Below, in pieces: positions 1-8,319 of a stretch of DNA of 23,850 nt (the first letter of the stretch is position 1; each line of letters begins with the position of its first letter). The translations under genes were made by a program, and so were the position numbers. Under the pieces are notes generated by a model. The model did no database searches. It saw only the letters and a list, made by a program, of their open reading frames with translations, and had not been told where the DNA came from. This stretch comes from a virus: positions 1 to 23,850 of IMG/VR virus record IMGVR_UViG_3300042945_003013; one strand, 5' to 3'.

Positions 1-1929
1 AAGTGGTGGCCGTACCCATACCCGTACGGCGCGTCGCAGTGTGATTGCGGCAGTGTGATTGAAAGCTGGGACTTCGTTTCCGCTAACGACAGTATCTCGG
101 TCTCTCATACATTACTAAGCCCGTGCTACGGCTCCGACTTCGGCGTAGCGGAAGACAACTCGGAGTTGAACTACGTTTGCAGCTCGCAATGCCAGCAGGA
201 TTTGGCGATCGGCGGCGAAGGCTGGACTCAATACCCAGCACCACATGGCGGCTCATGCTCGACTTACGCCTGTGCTAAATGTGAGTGCCCGGCAGGATTT
301 CAATTTACAGTCAACGACTATCCGCTCGGCGGCGGGTTCTACGGACCAGCGACCGCGTCGCTTCCGATAACCAATGTCCCAGACTGCTGCGTCGACGAGT
401 GCCAGAACACGCTCGGGCTGTGTAACTGGCCGGATGGGGTTTACGACGTTGTGATCGGACCGTTCGATTCTACCGTACCAGCGACGTGTGACCACGATGG
501 CCTAACCCTTCGCGTCAGAATCTCTGGTGGGGGCGGCATCAACAGCCCTAACCAAGCGACGTTTGACGGTTGGTGGCGCATGCCGCAGCCGGTGAACTAC
601 GGAAATACTCCAGCCCCACTAACGCTGATCCGCCCTCCAGAAAACTGCGGCTGCCCTCCTGGGTGGACAATCAAGGTCAACGGAGTTGAACTCCCGGCTC
701 TTGGACCGGCCGCTTTCGTGCTGCCGGGGTTGTTCGACGATCACCCAGAGTGCATCGACCACGAGACATTTGAAAGTTACATCTCGGCCGTAGCCACAAC
801 GTGCGACAGCGATTTTGTTACAGTCGAACTCAATGTCGCGGTCCCGCTTTGGGGTTGCAACGTAGAGGCGTTCGACGATTTTCGCGTCTGGTTTCGGATG
901 CCGTACCCCGGCTTCTCCACAAACGGCTCTGTCGAGGCGTTGCTTGTCGCGCCTCCCGCCAACGCTGTCTCCCAGAACCCCGGAAGCGTTGTACAGGGCA
1001 GCGTGTTGCGGCTGACGAACAACAGTCCAGAGATCGTTTTGGACCCGTCTGCATTGTTGGTCGCACTGGAGTGCCCCAGCGTCAAGAACAATCTGTATCA
1101 GGTCAGCGGCCCATCCGGTTTCGCGCTCGACCCTTCCAGCCTGGAGATCAAGGTCACCTGCCCGGGCTGCTGCTGTGGCGGTGGCGATTCGTATACGGAT
1201 TGTGTGAATGGTGATGGCAAGTGGCTGACCTCGCCGGTCTGCTTGACTTGTAGGTGCTGCGCGCATTCCGGCCTGCTCTGTTTTCAGACAGTGTACGAGC
1301 GAATGCAATACAGGGCCGGACGAGCGCCGTGCTGCACAAGGCAGTATCAGTATCGGGTTTACGATTTTGAAACCGGAGAATACACCTGGGGGCCAACACA
1401 AGAAGGCACTGGTTGCGATCCAGGCATAACCCAGGCGGACTGCGAAAACGCGGAATACTACGAAGATGATCAAGTTCGATATTTCGCTGGCGGCGTGTTT
1501 TCACCTGCCTGCGAGCCGGTCGGCAGCGGCATAGACATGGCAAGCCAGCCGGATGGCACGTTTTCGGTTGGGCCAAATCAAGTTGGCATTGGGCAGTGCA
1601 TCGACACCACGCCGAGCGGCGGGTTCGGCGCGGGTTTCGTAAGTAGGGCGTGCAGCGACGGCCGCTTTTTGTCTGGCTGCGATCAAGATGAAGTTCAGAT
1701 CAGGTACACCCGCGTGCGAATCGTGCAGGACTGTAGTGAGTGCGTTGACACGGGAACGCTCGTTCCGCCAGACGACAACGCCTTCGCCTGTCAGGAGCCT
1801 GGCGTCTACGGCTCTGTCTGCCGGCCGATAAACACGGCCGGAGGATGGGACGACCTTGAGAGTCTCATCTGCCCATGCCCGACGGCGATGGCCCTCACCG
1901 GGTGCGGATCGGAGAACCCATTCCCATGA
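1..1929 (+). CDS. Cysteine-rich repeat protein, probable virion/structural protein (5' partial)
   Basis: The frame is open from base 1 with no stop, so the gene very probably begins upstream; the first start codon inside the window is GTG at 55. The product is very rich in Cys, including CC, CxC and CPGCCC clusters, and in Gly, Pro and Trp. Two similar modules lie in tandem, at about residues 76-193 and 198-301 counted from GTG 55. Each starts with CxCPxG(F/W), a short stretch and VN, has a central TCD-x-D motif, and ends with a W/F-F/W-RMPxP motif. A second Cys-rich region follows from about residue 370. No transmembrane segment is visible in the part seen. The protein family is not recognised. 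Position at the end of a late-looking block suggests a tail, fibre or surface protein stabilised by disulfides or metal; this is inference. Its GC content looks lower than that of the genes downstream. Confidence 0.8.
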   Translation, partial: KWWPYPYPYGASQCDCGSVIESWDFVSANDSISVSHTLLSPCYGSDFGVAEDNSELNYVCSSQCQQDLAIGGEGWTQYPAPHGGSCSTYACAKCECPAGFQFTVNDYPLGGGFYGPATASLPITNVPDCCVDECQNTLGLCNWPDGVYDVVIGPFDSTVPATCDHDGLTLRVRISGGGGINSPNQATFDGWWRMPQPVNYGNTPAPLTLIRPPENCGCPPGWTIKVNGVELPALGPAAFVLPGLFDDHPECIDHETFESYISAVATTCDSDFVTVELNVAVPLWGCNVEAFDDFRVWFRMPYPGFSTNGSVEALLVAPPANAVSQNPGSVVQGSVLRLTNNSPEIVLDPSALLVALECPSVKNNLYQVSGPSGFALDPSSLEIKVTCPGCCCGGGDSYTDCVNGDGKWLTSPVCLTCRCCAHSGLLCFQTVYERMQYRAGRAPCCTRQYQYRVYDFETGEYTWGPTQEGTGCDPGITQADCENAEYYEDDQVRYFAGGVFSPACEPVGSGIDMASQPDGTFSVGPNQVGIGQCIDTTPSGGFGAGFVSRACSDGRFLSGCDQDEVQIRYTRVRIVQDCSECVDTGTLVPPDDNAFACQEPGVYGSVCRPINTAGGWDDLESLICPCPTAMALTGCGSENPFP

Positions 1930-2330
1930 TTACCGGGCCACGCCGTCTATTTGAAGCTCGCTGCCGTGAGCGTGGCTACACGCTGGACGAGGTGCGGCCG
2001 TGCATCGTCTCGGAAGACGGCGACAGCATCACGGTTGACGAGACGCACGGCAGTTACCCGCGCGAGCGGCGGCCCGGGCCGTCGCTGCTCACGAAAGCGC
2101 TGAACTTCACGAGGTCCGCCGTGAACCATGTCGCCGCCGGGATGCCCAGCGCGAGCGAGGCCGAGGTAGAGCGGCGATTTTCGATCTGCCAGGGCTGCGA
2201 ACACTACGACGGGTCGGCCTGCACCCAGTGCGGATGCCCGGTCGTGCGGGAGAAGAAGTTCATCAGCAAACTCTCGTGGGCCAACGAAGCCTGCCCGGTT
2301 GGCAAGTGGGGCAAGGAGGAAGTCGGTTGA
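1926..2330 (+). CDS. Small zinc-ribbon-like protein
   Basis: 134 residues from ATG 1926, which overlaps the upstream stop as ATGA and has GGAG at 1911-1914. An upstream in-frame ATG at 1875 would lie deep in the previous gene and is less likely. The C-terminal half has a metal-binding pattern: Cys88, Cys91, Cys99, Cys102, Cys104 and a last Cys123 in a CPVGKW ending. The N-terminal half is basic and polar. The Cys pattern, with a CGC turn and a lysine/tryptophan-rich end, resembles small phage zinc-ribbon proteins, but no specific function can be assigned. Translational coupling with the large Cys-rich protein suggests expression with the structural genes. Confidence 0.8.
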   Translation: MITGPRRLFEARCRERGYTLDEVRPCIVSEDGDSITVDETHGSYPRERRPGPSLLTKALNFTRSAVNHVAAGMPSASEAEVERRFSICQGCEHYDGSACTQCGCPVVREKKFISKLSWANEACPVGKWGKEEVG

Positions 2331-2377
2331 CGCATACCCGATCCATGGCACGCTCACGACATCCACGGAGAACTGCC

Positions 2378-2626
2378 ATGGCAAAGACCACAGACATCGT
2401 CGCGGAGATCGCTGGGCAGATACGACCGCGCCGCAACATGCGGTGGCACCAGAAGGTCTCCCCCGAGCATGTCGGCACCCTGGATGAGATCGCCAAAGCC
2501 TACAAGGCTGGCAAGTTCGGACCGTGCAAACTCCCCGCCGCGAAGGCCATCGCCGCAACGCTCAGTCAGCTTGGGATCACGAACATCAAACACAACATGG
2601 TGATCCAATGGCTCGACAGCCTGTGA
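2378..2626 (+). CDS. Small helical phage protein, possible DNA-binding
   Basis: 82 residues. ATG 2378 was chosen because GGAG lies 7 nt upstream at 2367-2370; the frame is open further upstream but that part reads against the preceding gene. The product is basic in the middle (RPRRNMRWHQK) and its C-terminal half looks helical, ending in a VIQWL segment that could form a helix-turn-helix-like unit. The last 19 nt overlap the start of the phosphoesterase gene, implying coupled translation. The family is not recognised, and DNA binding is only a suggestion. Confidence 0.7.
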   Translation: MAKTTDIVAEIAGQIRPRRNMRWHQKVSPEHVGTLDEIAKAYKAGKFGPCKLPAAKAIAATLSQLGITNIKHNMVIQWLDSL

Positions 2627-3798
2627 AGCAGATCGTGGCCGAGGTGGCCGCGAAGGCTGCCGGCGACAAGGGCCTCACCATCGAGGAGGTCACGAAGCGC
2701 GAGACCGCCGACGGGCTGGAGGCCCGCAGCGTCTCGGCCCGCATCCGCACGGTCGAAGACCTGCTCCGGCACATCGAGGCCGACATGGAACGCTTCGAGG
2801 TCGCCCAGAGCGAGGCCACGAAGTGGGAGGGGCTGACCGCTGACCGGGAGACCGGGCAGCCGGTCGTGACCGAGCTGCACCGCGTCCACGTGCGGCTCAA
2901 GCCGCGCGGCGGGCCGACCACGCGGGAGTGTGTGGAGGCGATGATCGAGGCGGCGAAAGCCGACATCCGCAAGCCGATCAAGCCGCGGCCCAGGTACACG
3001 AAGCCGACCGACCAGTGGGCCGTGCTCGTGCTCGCCGACCCACACTTTGGCAAGTACAGCTGGAGGCGGACGGCCGGTGCCGACTACGACCTCGACATCG
3101 CGGCCCGGCTTGTGCGGGAGGCGTCGGCGGAACTGCTCGACACCGCGACCCGCTACCGTCCGGGGCGGCTGACGGTGGCCACGCTCGGCGACGTCTACCA
3201 CTACGACTCACCGGCCGGCACGACGACGAAGGGCACGCCGCTGGAGCGGGACGGTCGGCTCCAGAAGATGCTCAACGTCGGCACCGATTCGCTCCTGGCG
3301 ATGATCGACGCCGCGGCGACGGTGGCCCCGGTGGACACGCTGGTCGTGAATGGCAACCACGACGAGACGCTCACCTACGGCTTTCAGCGGATCCTCGTCG
3401 AGCGGTTCCGCAACGACCGCCGCGTGCGAGTCGAGCAGGAGTACACGCCGCGGAAGTATCTCGACCACGGGAAGAATCTGTTGGGCTTCGCCCACGGCCA
3501 CAAGGCCAAGCGGAAGCTGCCGCAGCTCATGGCGATCGAGGCGGCTCGATACTGGGCGAAGTGCCCGTACCGCGAGATCCACACCGGCCATCTCCACCAC
3601 CAAGCGGCGGAGTGGTCGCGGCCGATCGAGACCTACGACGGCGTGCTCGTGCGGGTGGCCCCTGCCCTGTGCCCGCCCGACGACTTCCACGCGGTCGAGG
3701 GCTTCATCGGCAACCGGCAGGCGATGGAGCTGTTCGTCTACGACGCGGGCGGCGGGCTCACGGCCATGCACGTCGCCGGGCCGAGGATGGAGACATGA
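2608..3798 (+). CDS. Calcineurin-like metallophosphoesterase
   Basis: 396 residues from ATG 2608. The metallophosphoesterase motifs appear in order: D144-x-H146 (ADPHFGK), G194-D195 (GDVYHYD), G249-N-H-D-E253, H296-G-H298, and G327-H-L-H-H331. These are the residues that bind the two-metal centre in calcineurin-like phosphatases and nucleases. The first 130 residues are a separate helical, charged region of unknown role. Phage members of this family are often encoded near nucleotide-metabolism or DNA-processing genes, and here a dNMP kinase follows with an ATGA overlap. The substrate (phosphoprotein, nucleotide or nucleic acid) cannot be read from sequence. Upstream in-frame codons to 2524 overlap the previous gene and lack a good ribosome binding site. 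Confidence 0.9.
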   Translation: MARQPVKQIVAEVAAKAAGDKGLTIEEVTKRETADGLEARSVSARIRTVEDLLRHIEADMERFEVAQSEATKWEGLTADRETGQPVVTELHRVHVRLKPRGGPTTRECVEAMIEAAKADIRKPIKPRPRYTKPTDQWAVLVLADPHFGKYSWRRTAGADYDLDIAARLVREASAELLDTATRYRPGRLTVATLGDVYHYDSPAGTTTKGTPLERDGRLQKMLNVGTDSLLAMIDAAATVAPVDTLVVNGNHDETLTYGFQRILVERFRNDRRVRVEQEYTPRKYLDHGKNLLGFAHGHKAKRKLPQLMAIEAARYWAKCPYREIHTGHLHHQAAEWSRPIETYDGVLVRVAPALCPPDDFHAVEGFIGNRQAMELFVYDAGGGLTAMHVAGPRMET

Positions 3799-4904
3799 GG
3801 CTGCCCGACGACTACCTGGCGGCGTGCGAGAAACGGGCGCGGCGATTCATGGGGCAGTGGACGGGCACGAGCGGAGCACTGGCGGCGGACGTGATACGGC
3901 TGTTGAAGGAGCGAAAGGAAATCATGGCGAGCATGGACGAGATCAACGCGGGCATCCGCGAGGCGGTGGCTGCACGCATGGCGGCCACGCCGGCCGACGA
4001 CCCGAAACTGGTCGGCTACCAGACGGCGGATTGCCCCGGGTGCGAGGGGCACCCGTTCGCCCGCATGGTCCGGCCGGCGGTTGAGGCCCAAGGTACGGTC
4101 GTGCCGCTCGGCGTGGCGGCCCCGGCTGACCTGGAGGAACTGCGGCGCGAACTGCCGCCGGAGTTCCTGGAGGCGACGAAGACGCTCAGCTTCCGCCCGG
4201 CCAGGCCGACGCCGGCGGCGGAGTTCAAGGTGGAGCGGATCGGCGGGACGCTGACGCCCGACCAGCTCGAGGCGGCATGGGCCGGGGTAAAGGCACGGCG
4301 TGAGGACATGCTGGCCCGGATGCGGGGCGATGCCGAGCCGATCCAGACGGAGGTGATCACGCCACCGCAGCGGCCGCGGATCATCGGCCTCACCGGCCCG
4401 GCCGGGTGCGGGAAGACATTCGTGGCCAGCATGGTGCCCGATGCCGTGGTGATCGGTCTGGCCGACCCGATCTACGCCGCCCTCGCGTCGATCCTCGGCA
4501 TCCCCGAGACCGTCCTGCGGCAGCGGGCCACGAAGGAGCGGCCGATCGAGTGGCTGGGCAAGTCGCCGCGGCAGCTGCTCCAGACTCTCGGCACTGACTG
4601 GGGGCGGACGCTCGTGGCCGAAGACCTCTGGCTGCGGATCGCCAGGCGGCGGATCGAGGAACTGGCCGCCGCCGGAGCGACAACCATCGTGATCGAGAAC
4701 GTCCGCTTCGACAACGAGGCCGACATGGTCCGCATAGAGATGGGCGGCGAGGTCTGGCTGGTGGACCGCCGGCCGGCCACAGAGACCGCCCCGCACGTGA
4801 GCGAAGCCGGCCTGTCGCCGGGCATGATCGACCGCGTCATCGACAACACGGGCACGCCCGAGCAGACCCGCGCGAACGTCGCCGCGATTCTTGCGAGCGA
4901 GTGA
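3795..4904 (+). CDS. Deoxynucleoside monophosphate kinase with extra N-terminal region
   Basis: 369 residues, with the start overlapping the previous stop (ATGA at 3795-3798). The C-terminal half, from about residue 194, is a P-loop kinase: Walker A GPAGCGKT at 201-208, then a dNMP-kinase-like segment (SPRQLLQTLGTDWGR at 257-271), a conserved ENVRF-NEA strand near 301-309 and a D-N-TG ending near 350. This matches phage enzymes that phosphorylate dNMPs for DNA synthesis. The N-terminal 190 residues are not part of the usual kinase, which is normally about 180-250 residues. They contain a CPGC motif at 80-83 and helical charged stretches. They may be a fused domain, or a second gene merged in frame; a later ATG at 3924 is possible but has no clear advantage. 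Confidence 0.88.
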   Translation: MRLPDDYLAACEKRARRFMGQWTGTSGALAADVIRLLKERKEIMASMDEINAGIREAVAARMAATPADDPKLVGYQTADCPGCEGHPFARMVRPAVEAQGTVVPLGVAAPADLEELRRELPPEFLEATKTLSFRPARPTPAAEFKVERIGGTLTPDQLEAAWAGVKARREDMLARMRGDAEPIQTEVITPPQRPRIIGLTGPAGCGKTFVASMVPDAVVIGLADPIYAALASILGIPETVLRQRATKERPIEWLGKSPRQLLQTLGTDWGRTLVAEDLWLRIARRRIEELAAAGATTIVIENVRFDNEADMVRIEMGGEVWLVDRRPATETAPHVSEAGLSPGMIDRVIDNTGTPEQTRANVAAILASE

Positions 4905-4912
4905 TCCACCAC

Positions 4913-4930
4913 CCCCCGATGCCCAGGGGG
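4913..4930 (+). other. C/G hairpin in the gap after the kinase gene
   Basis: Five C (4913-4917) can pair with five G (4926-4930) across an 8-nt loop, in the 87-nt gap between the kinase and the next operon. There is no T tract, so it is only a weak candidate for a terminator or mRNA end. A TACAAT box at 4962-4967 follows, but no convincing -35 lies 16-18 nt upstream. Confidence 0.3.
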
Positions 4931-4991
4931 CGGCACACCCCCGGCCATACCTGGACAGGCGTACAATGAAACGGAACCGAGGAGCGTGGCT

Positions 4992-5270
4992 GTGAGCGGA
5001 AGAATCGAGGAGTCGATGTTCCGCCGCACGGCCAACGGCCGGGAGGCGATGGCCCCGGCCGGGGAGACGAGCCAGCACGTTCACTACGAGCCGCTCCGAC
5101 GGGCCGGCATCGGGACGATCACGAGCAAAAAGGGTGGAGAGGACAAGGACTTCTACTACTACCTCGCCCTCACGCTGGCAGGGGTAGGCGGTGATCCATC
5201 GAAGGCGATCGTGCCGTTTTGCACGCCCGCCATGGCCAAGGAACTGCACGAAAAGGGACTGATCCAATGA
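4992..5270 (+). CDS. Small unknown protein, first gene of late/lysis block
   Basis: 92 residues. GTG 4992 is chosen over GTG 4986 because the strong GAGGAG at 4979-4984 is 7 nt from 4992 but only 1 nt from 4986. The product is mostly hydrophilic, with a basic N-terminus (RRTANGREAMAP), a KKGGEDKDFYYY stretch and a moderately hydrophobic C-terminal third. No family is recognised. Its stop overlaps the next start (ATGA at 5267-5270), so it opens the coupled gene string that leads to the proteases and membrane proteins. Confidence 0.72.
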   Translation: MSGRIEESMFRRTANGREAMAPAGETSQHVHYEPLRRAGIGTITSKKGGEDKDFYYYLALTLAGVGGDPSKAIVPFCTPAMAKELHEKGLIQ

Positions 5271-5641
5271 GCATTGCCGATGCCCCTGTCGCCGTCGCCG
5301 AGAACCTCGACGGCGGCCTGCTCGCGAAGATCAAGGCGTTCGTCGAGACGGCCAAGTCGGCCGCCGCCGACGGCCTCACGTGGGCCGAGTTCGGCGACCT
5401 CATGCTCGCCCTGCTGCGGCTAGTGATCGCGGGCCTCGACGTCGCCAACGTCCTGACCGGTGCCGCGAAAAAGGACCTCGCCTTGATGGCGGTCGCGAGC
5501 CTGTTCGACGCCGTGGCAGACAAGGCCGTTCCCACGGTCCTCTGGCCGGTGTGGATGCTCGCCAGGCCCGCCGTGCGGGCGCTCGTGCTGGCACTGGCGT
5601 CGGGGGCCGTAGAGCAAGTGCTGCCGCTCGTGAGGCGCTGA
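5267..5641 (+). CDS. Unknown protein with hydrophobic C-terminal half
   Basis: 124 residues, starting in an ATGA overlap. Residues 44-65 and 71-115 are Ala/Leu/Val-rich with few charges (LALMAVASLFDAV, VPTVLWPVWMLA, VRALVLALASGAV) and could be two or three membrane-associated or amphipathic helices. No catalytic motif is seen. Proteins of this type are common in phage lysis and tail-end clusters, but no family is recognised. Its position among membrane proteins suggests a role at the cell envelope; this is inference. Confidence 0.7.
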   Translation: MSIADAPVAVAENLDGGLLAKIKAFVETAKSAAADGLTWAEFGDLMLALLRLVIAGLDVANVLTGAAKKDLALMAVASLFDAVADKAVPTVLWPVWMLARPAVRALVLALASGAVEQVLPLVRR

Positions 5642-5642
5642 C

Positions 5643-5897
5643 ATGCTGGCCAACGTTCGTCTGCTCGTGGAATGGGCTCCCCTGCTCGGCTACGGCCGGC
5701 GGCTGTCGGCCGCCCCCGATGACCGGCATCGGGCCGAGGTGATCGCCGACGCCCTGGAGTGGCTCGCCTCGAAGACCGGCAACCGCCTCGACGACGAACT
5801 GGCCCGCCACCTGGCGGACGTGCTGAAGACACCCGAGGGTGCGGCCCTCGCGGGATGGATCGCAGACAAAGCCGCGGAGATGGAGGAGACGAAGTGA
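5643..5897 (+). CDS. Small acidic helical protein, unknown
   Basis: 84 residues, starting one base after the previous stop. The sequence is almost entirely helix-forming (EVIADALEWLASKTGNRLDDELARHLADVL) with no Cys, no signal peptide and no clear membrane span. It ends in an acidic KAAEMEETK tail, and the DNA encoding it carries the GGAGGAG ribosome binding site of the next gene. The function is unknown. Conserved placement between the two membrane-type genes is the only clue. Confidence 0.7.
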   Translation: MLANVRLLVEWAPLLGYGRRLSAAPDDRHRAEVIADALEWLASKTGNRLDDELARHLADVLKTPEGAALAGWIADKAAEMEETK

Positions 5898-6133
5898 ACT
5901 ACATGACCCTGGCCCAGATCGTGATCGCCGTCGGCCTCGTCGGCTACGGCGTGGTCGTGGGTGTGCAGCAGCTCCGCGGCCGGCTTGGCCGGCGGACCAG
6001 GACGCGGGTGGACGACCTTCGCCTTGTGATCGACCTCGCGGCCCGGCTCCGGGACACGGGGCACACCGATGCCGTGGCCGTGTGCGAGCAGCTCACGCAC
6101 GAGTTGCTGAAGCCGGAGGCCCCGAAGTCGTGA
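5894..6133 (+). CDS. Small single-span membrane protein
   Basis: 79 residues from GTG 5894 (GTGA overlap with the previous stop). The ribosome binding site GGAGGAG at 5882-5888 is 5 nt away; the ATG at 5903 would be 14 nt away. Residues 5-25 form a hydrophobic segment (LAQIVIAVGLVGYGVVVGV), followed by a basic stretch (RGRLGRRTRTR), so the C-terminus is predicted to be cytoplasmic. The rest is helical. It could be a holin-like or spanin-like partner in lysis, but small membrane proteins cannot be assigned on sequence alone. Confidence 0.72.
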   Translation: MNYMTLAQIVIAVGLVGYGVVVGVQQLRGRLGRRTRTRVDDLRLVIDLAARLRDTGHTDAVAVCEQLTHELLKPEAPKS

Positions 6134-6495
6134 GGCCGCTCGCCTTCATCGCCGCCGGGCTTCTCATCCTGACGCTGCCGCGCGTCGAGTGGGGCCGCGT
6201 CGCGCCGTCGGCGGCCGACGCCGCCGTCTACGTCTACGAAAAGGACGATGGGGCCGTGCCCGCCTACGTGACCGTGGCGGTCAACCGCCTGAACCGCGAG
6301 CGGCGGGTGGTCGCCACGCTCCTCGAGGCCGACACGACCGACGGCGACGGCGACGTGCCGGAGCAGTATCGCTCCGCCCTGGATGCGGCCCGCAAAGCGG
6401 GGCTGCCGGCGGTCGTCGCCCTCGCGGGCCGGACGGTGATCCGCGTGACGACGAAGCCGGGGAGTGAGGCCGCGGTGATGGAGGCAGTGCCGTGA
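6130..6495 (+). CDS. Membrane-anchored or secreted small protein
   Basis: 121 residues from GTG 6130, overlapping the previous stop as GTGA. Residues 3-18 are strongly hydrophobic (PLAFIAAGLLILTLP), which fits a signal anchor or an uncleaved signal peptide. The remainder looks like a small alpha/beta fold (VYVYEKDDG, AYVTVAVNRLNRERRVVATLLEAD, PAVVALAGRTVIRV) with no recognisable active site. The arrangement is mildly thioredoxin-like, but there is no Cys pair. It is exported or membrane-tethered, with unknown role in the late block. Confidence 0.7.
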   Translation: MRPLAFIAAGLLILTLPRVEWGRVAPSAADAAVYVYEKDDGAVPAYVTVAVNRLNRERRVVATLLEADTTDGDGDVPEQYRSALDAARKAGLPAVVALAGRTVIRVTTKPGSEAAVMEAVP

Positions 6496-6653
6496 ATCCA
6501 ATCGCATGCGAGAAGGCGGACGGCAAGAGTCGCCGGGCTGGCGGCTACCACCAGTTCATCAAGCGGCGGAAGAACCGCGTCGAACGCCGCCGCGCGAAAC
6601 ATGACCCGGAGTGCCAACCCGGATACGGCCGCTACAGGGGGTGGGAGACATGA
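6492..6653 (+). CDS. Small basic protein (53 aa)
   Basis: This short frame starts at GTG 6492 inside the previous stop (GTGA) and ends in an ATGA overlap with the protease gene, so both ends are coupled. The product is highly basic in the middle (HQFIKRRKNRVERRRAKH) with two Cys. It could bind nucleic acid or simply be a coupling peptide. It has no recognised family. The tight overlaps at both ends are the main evidence that it is translated. Confidence 0.6.
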   Translation: MNPIACEKADGKSRRAGGYHQFIKRRKNRVERRRAKHDPECQPGYGRYRGWET

Positions 6654-7537
6654 TCGACCCGCGCCTGATCGACGTCTTCCCGTCCGAGCACGACGGCTAC
6701 CCGGCGAGCCTCGCGATCGAGGACACGCCCGACGCCCTCCGCGACGCCTGCGGCTCCGCCTCGCGGGAGTTCCCGGCGGCCCTGTGGATCGAGCCGCGCG
6801 ACTGGATCGCGAAGGCCCGCGAGAACGACGCGGCCGGGGCGTGGGCAATGAACTACGTCGATCGGTTCACGAACCAGGGGCCGGGAAACGGCGGGCAAAA
6901 CACCCACGAATGCACGGCCCACAGTCTGCGGGCCAACGTCGAGGCCGCCCGCAACCGTGCGCGGGGCGTGAACTACGGCGGGCCGCGGAAGGACTACCGA
7001 TACCCCGAGTCTCGCGACTTCGGCTCGGTCTGGCTGTCGCCGCTGTCCGTCTACGCCGAGGCCAACCCGCGGCAGTGGGGCGGGGCCAACGTCCGGGCGG
7101 TCCTGGAGATCGCCTGCCGCCGCGGGATGCTGCCCGAGACGGTGCAGCCCTACGACTACCAGTTCCGCCACGCCCTCCACGGCACGACCGGCCGGGGCGG
7201 GTTCAACCAGGCCCGCGGCCCGTGGACGCCCGTCTCGCGGTTCCCGGCCGGGTGGGAGGAGACGGCCAAGTGGTTCCGGCCCTTGGAGGTGATCTTCCCG
7301 GAGAGCTACGAGCAGGCCGTGTGCCTCGTGCTCCACGGCTACGTCGTGAGCGTGGGCCGCAACGGGCACGCGGTGCCGTGGGCGCGGTGGATGCCCGACC
7401 AGCGGCTCATGGCCTACCCCGACAGCTACGACATCGTCCGCTACGACTCCGAGCGGACCGCGAAGTCGGCATGGAAAGGATCGTTCGCCGTGGCGAGCGT
7501 GGCCCTCCCCGATGACTGGAGCCGGCCCGCCGGGTGA
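6650..7537 (+). CDS. Papain-like (C1-type) cysteine protease
   Basis: 295 residues from ATG 6650. The pattern fits a papain fold: NQG at 75-77 followed by Cys88 in an ECTAHS context (compare QGxCGSCWAFS in papain), then a His240 in a GHAVPWARW context and an Asp/Asn-type region near 258. The usual CGSC turn is replaced by a Gly/Asn-rich loop, so the oxyanion-hole region differs from classical papain. There is no signal peptide, and no prodomain is evident. Next to a secreted trypsin-like protease and single-span membrane proteins, it may act in cell-wall or envelope disruption at the end of infection, or in head processing. Catalytic assignment is by motif only. Confidence 0.75.
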   Translation: MIDPRLIDVFPSEHDGYPASLAIEDTPDALRDACGSASREFPAALWIEPRDWIAKARENDAAGAWAMNYVDRFTNQGPGNGGQNTHECTAHSLRANVEAARNRARGVNYGGPRKDYRYPESRDFGSVWLSPLSVYAEANPRQWGGANVRAVLEIACRRGMLPETVQPYDYQFRHALHGTTGRGGFNQARGPWTPVSRFPAGWEETAKWFRPLEVIFPESYEQAVCLVLHGYVVSVGRNGHAVPWARWMPDQRLMAYPDSYDIVRYDSERTAKSAWKGSFAVASVALPDDWSRPAG

Positions 7538-8319
7538 AACCCATGAAATCGCCTTTCCTTGCGCTGCTTTTCGCCCTATTCTGCGCGACCGCCGCGGCCG
7601 CCCCGTGCGGAAACTGCCACGGCGACCGCGTCGTCGGCCCCGGCCCGGTGCGGTTCGCCTGCCCGGTGTGCGAGGGCAGCGGCGAGATCCCGGACCCGCC
7701 GGCGCCCCAGTCCCCGCCCGTGGCCGCCGCCGCCCCCGGCCCCCGGCCCGCCGTCTGCCGGATCGAGTGCGGGGCCGGCCCGGCGAAGGACTGCGGGACC
7801 GGCGTGCTCGTCGAGGCCCGCGACGGCCGGGCGAAGGTGCTCACCGCCTGGCACGTGGTCCGCGACGGCCGGAACGCGATCACGCTCCGGTGGCCCGACG
7901 GCACGAGCGGCACGGCCCGCGTGACCGCGTGGGATTCCGCCTGGGATCTGGCGGTCCTCTCGGCCGCGGCCCCAGCCGCCGCCCCGATGCCGATCGCGGC
8001 TCGGCCCCCGGCCGTCGGCGACCGGCTGACGCTCGCCGGCTACGGGCCAGTGCCGTTCACCTACCGGGAGGCGAGCGGCGAGGTGACACAATTCCTCGGT
8101 CCGACGGGCCGGCACCCCATGCACATGCTCGAGGTCCGGGCCGCCGCCCGGCAGGGCGACTCCGGCGGGCCGATCTTCAACGCCCGCGGCGAGGTGGTCG
8201 CGGTGCTGTGGGGCTCGACCGGCGGACTGACGGCCGCGAGCCACGTGACCGAGATCCGGCGGATGCTGGGCCAGCCGGTGGCGGCCGCCGTCTGCAAGGA
8301 CGGGAGGTGCGAGCGATGA
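7534..8319 (+). CDS. Secreted trypsin-like serine protease with zinc-finger-type N-terminus
   Basis: 261 residues from GTG 7534 (GTGA overlap); ATG 7543 is a close alternative giving a slightly shorter signal peptide. Residues 7-23 form a typical signal peptide ending in ATAAAA. Directly after it are two CxxCxG-type units, CGNCHG (25-30) and CPVCEGSG (43-50), as in DnaJ-type zinc fingers, then a Pro/Ala-rich linker. The catalytic triad of the S1/trypsin fold is visible: His107 (TAWHVV), Asp138 (WDLAV) and Ser210 (QGDSGGP). The protein is probably exported and active outside the cytoplasm. Fusion of a zinc-finger-like module to an exported protease is unusual. Confidence 0.88.
   Translation: MKPMKSPFLALLFALFCATAAAAPCGNCHGDRVVGPGPVRFACPVCEGSGEIPDPPAPQSPPVAAAAPGPRPAVCRIECGAGPAKDCGTGVLVEARDGRAKVLTAWHVVRDGRNAITLRWPDGTSGTARVTAWDSAWDLAVLSAAAPAAAPMPIAARPPAVGDRLTLAGYGPVPFTYREASGEVTQFLGPTGRHPMHMLEVRAAARQGDSGGPIFNARGEVVAVLWGSTGGLTAASHVTEIRRMLGQPVAAAVCKDGRCER

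Noticed and set aside
2928-3794. Upstream extension of the dNMP kinase frame
   Set aside because: It overlaps the phosphoesterase in another frame; the ATGA start at 3795 is better supported.
4962-4967. TACAAT as a -10 promoter element
   Set aside because: No credible -35 within 16-18 nt; not called.
3738-5267. Long minus-strand frame (509 codons) opposite the kinase gene
   Set aside because: It is antisense to genes with clear motifs, has no ribosome binding site of its own, and its length follows from the GC-rich codon pattern.
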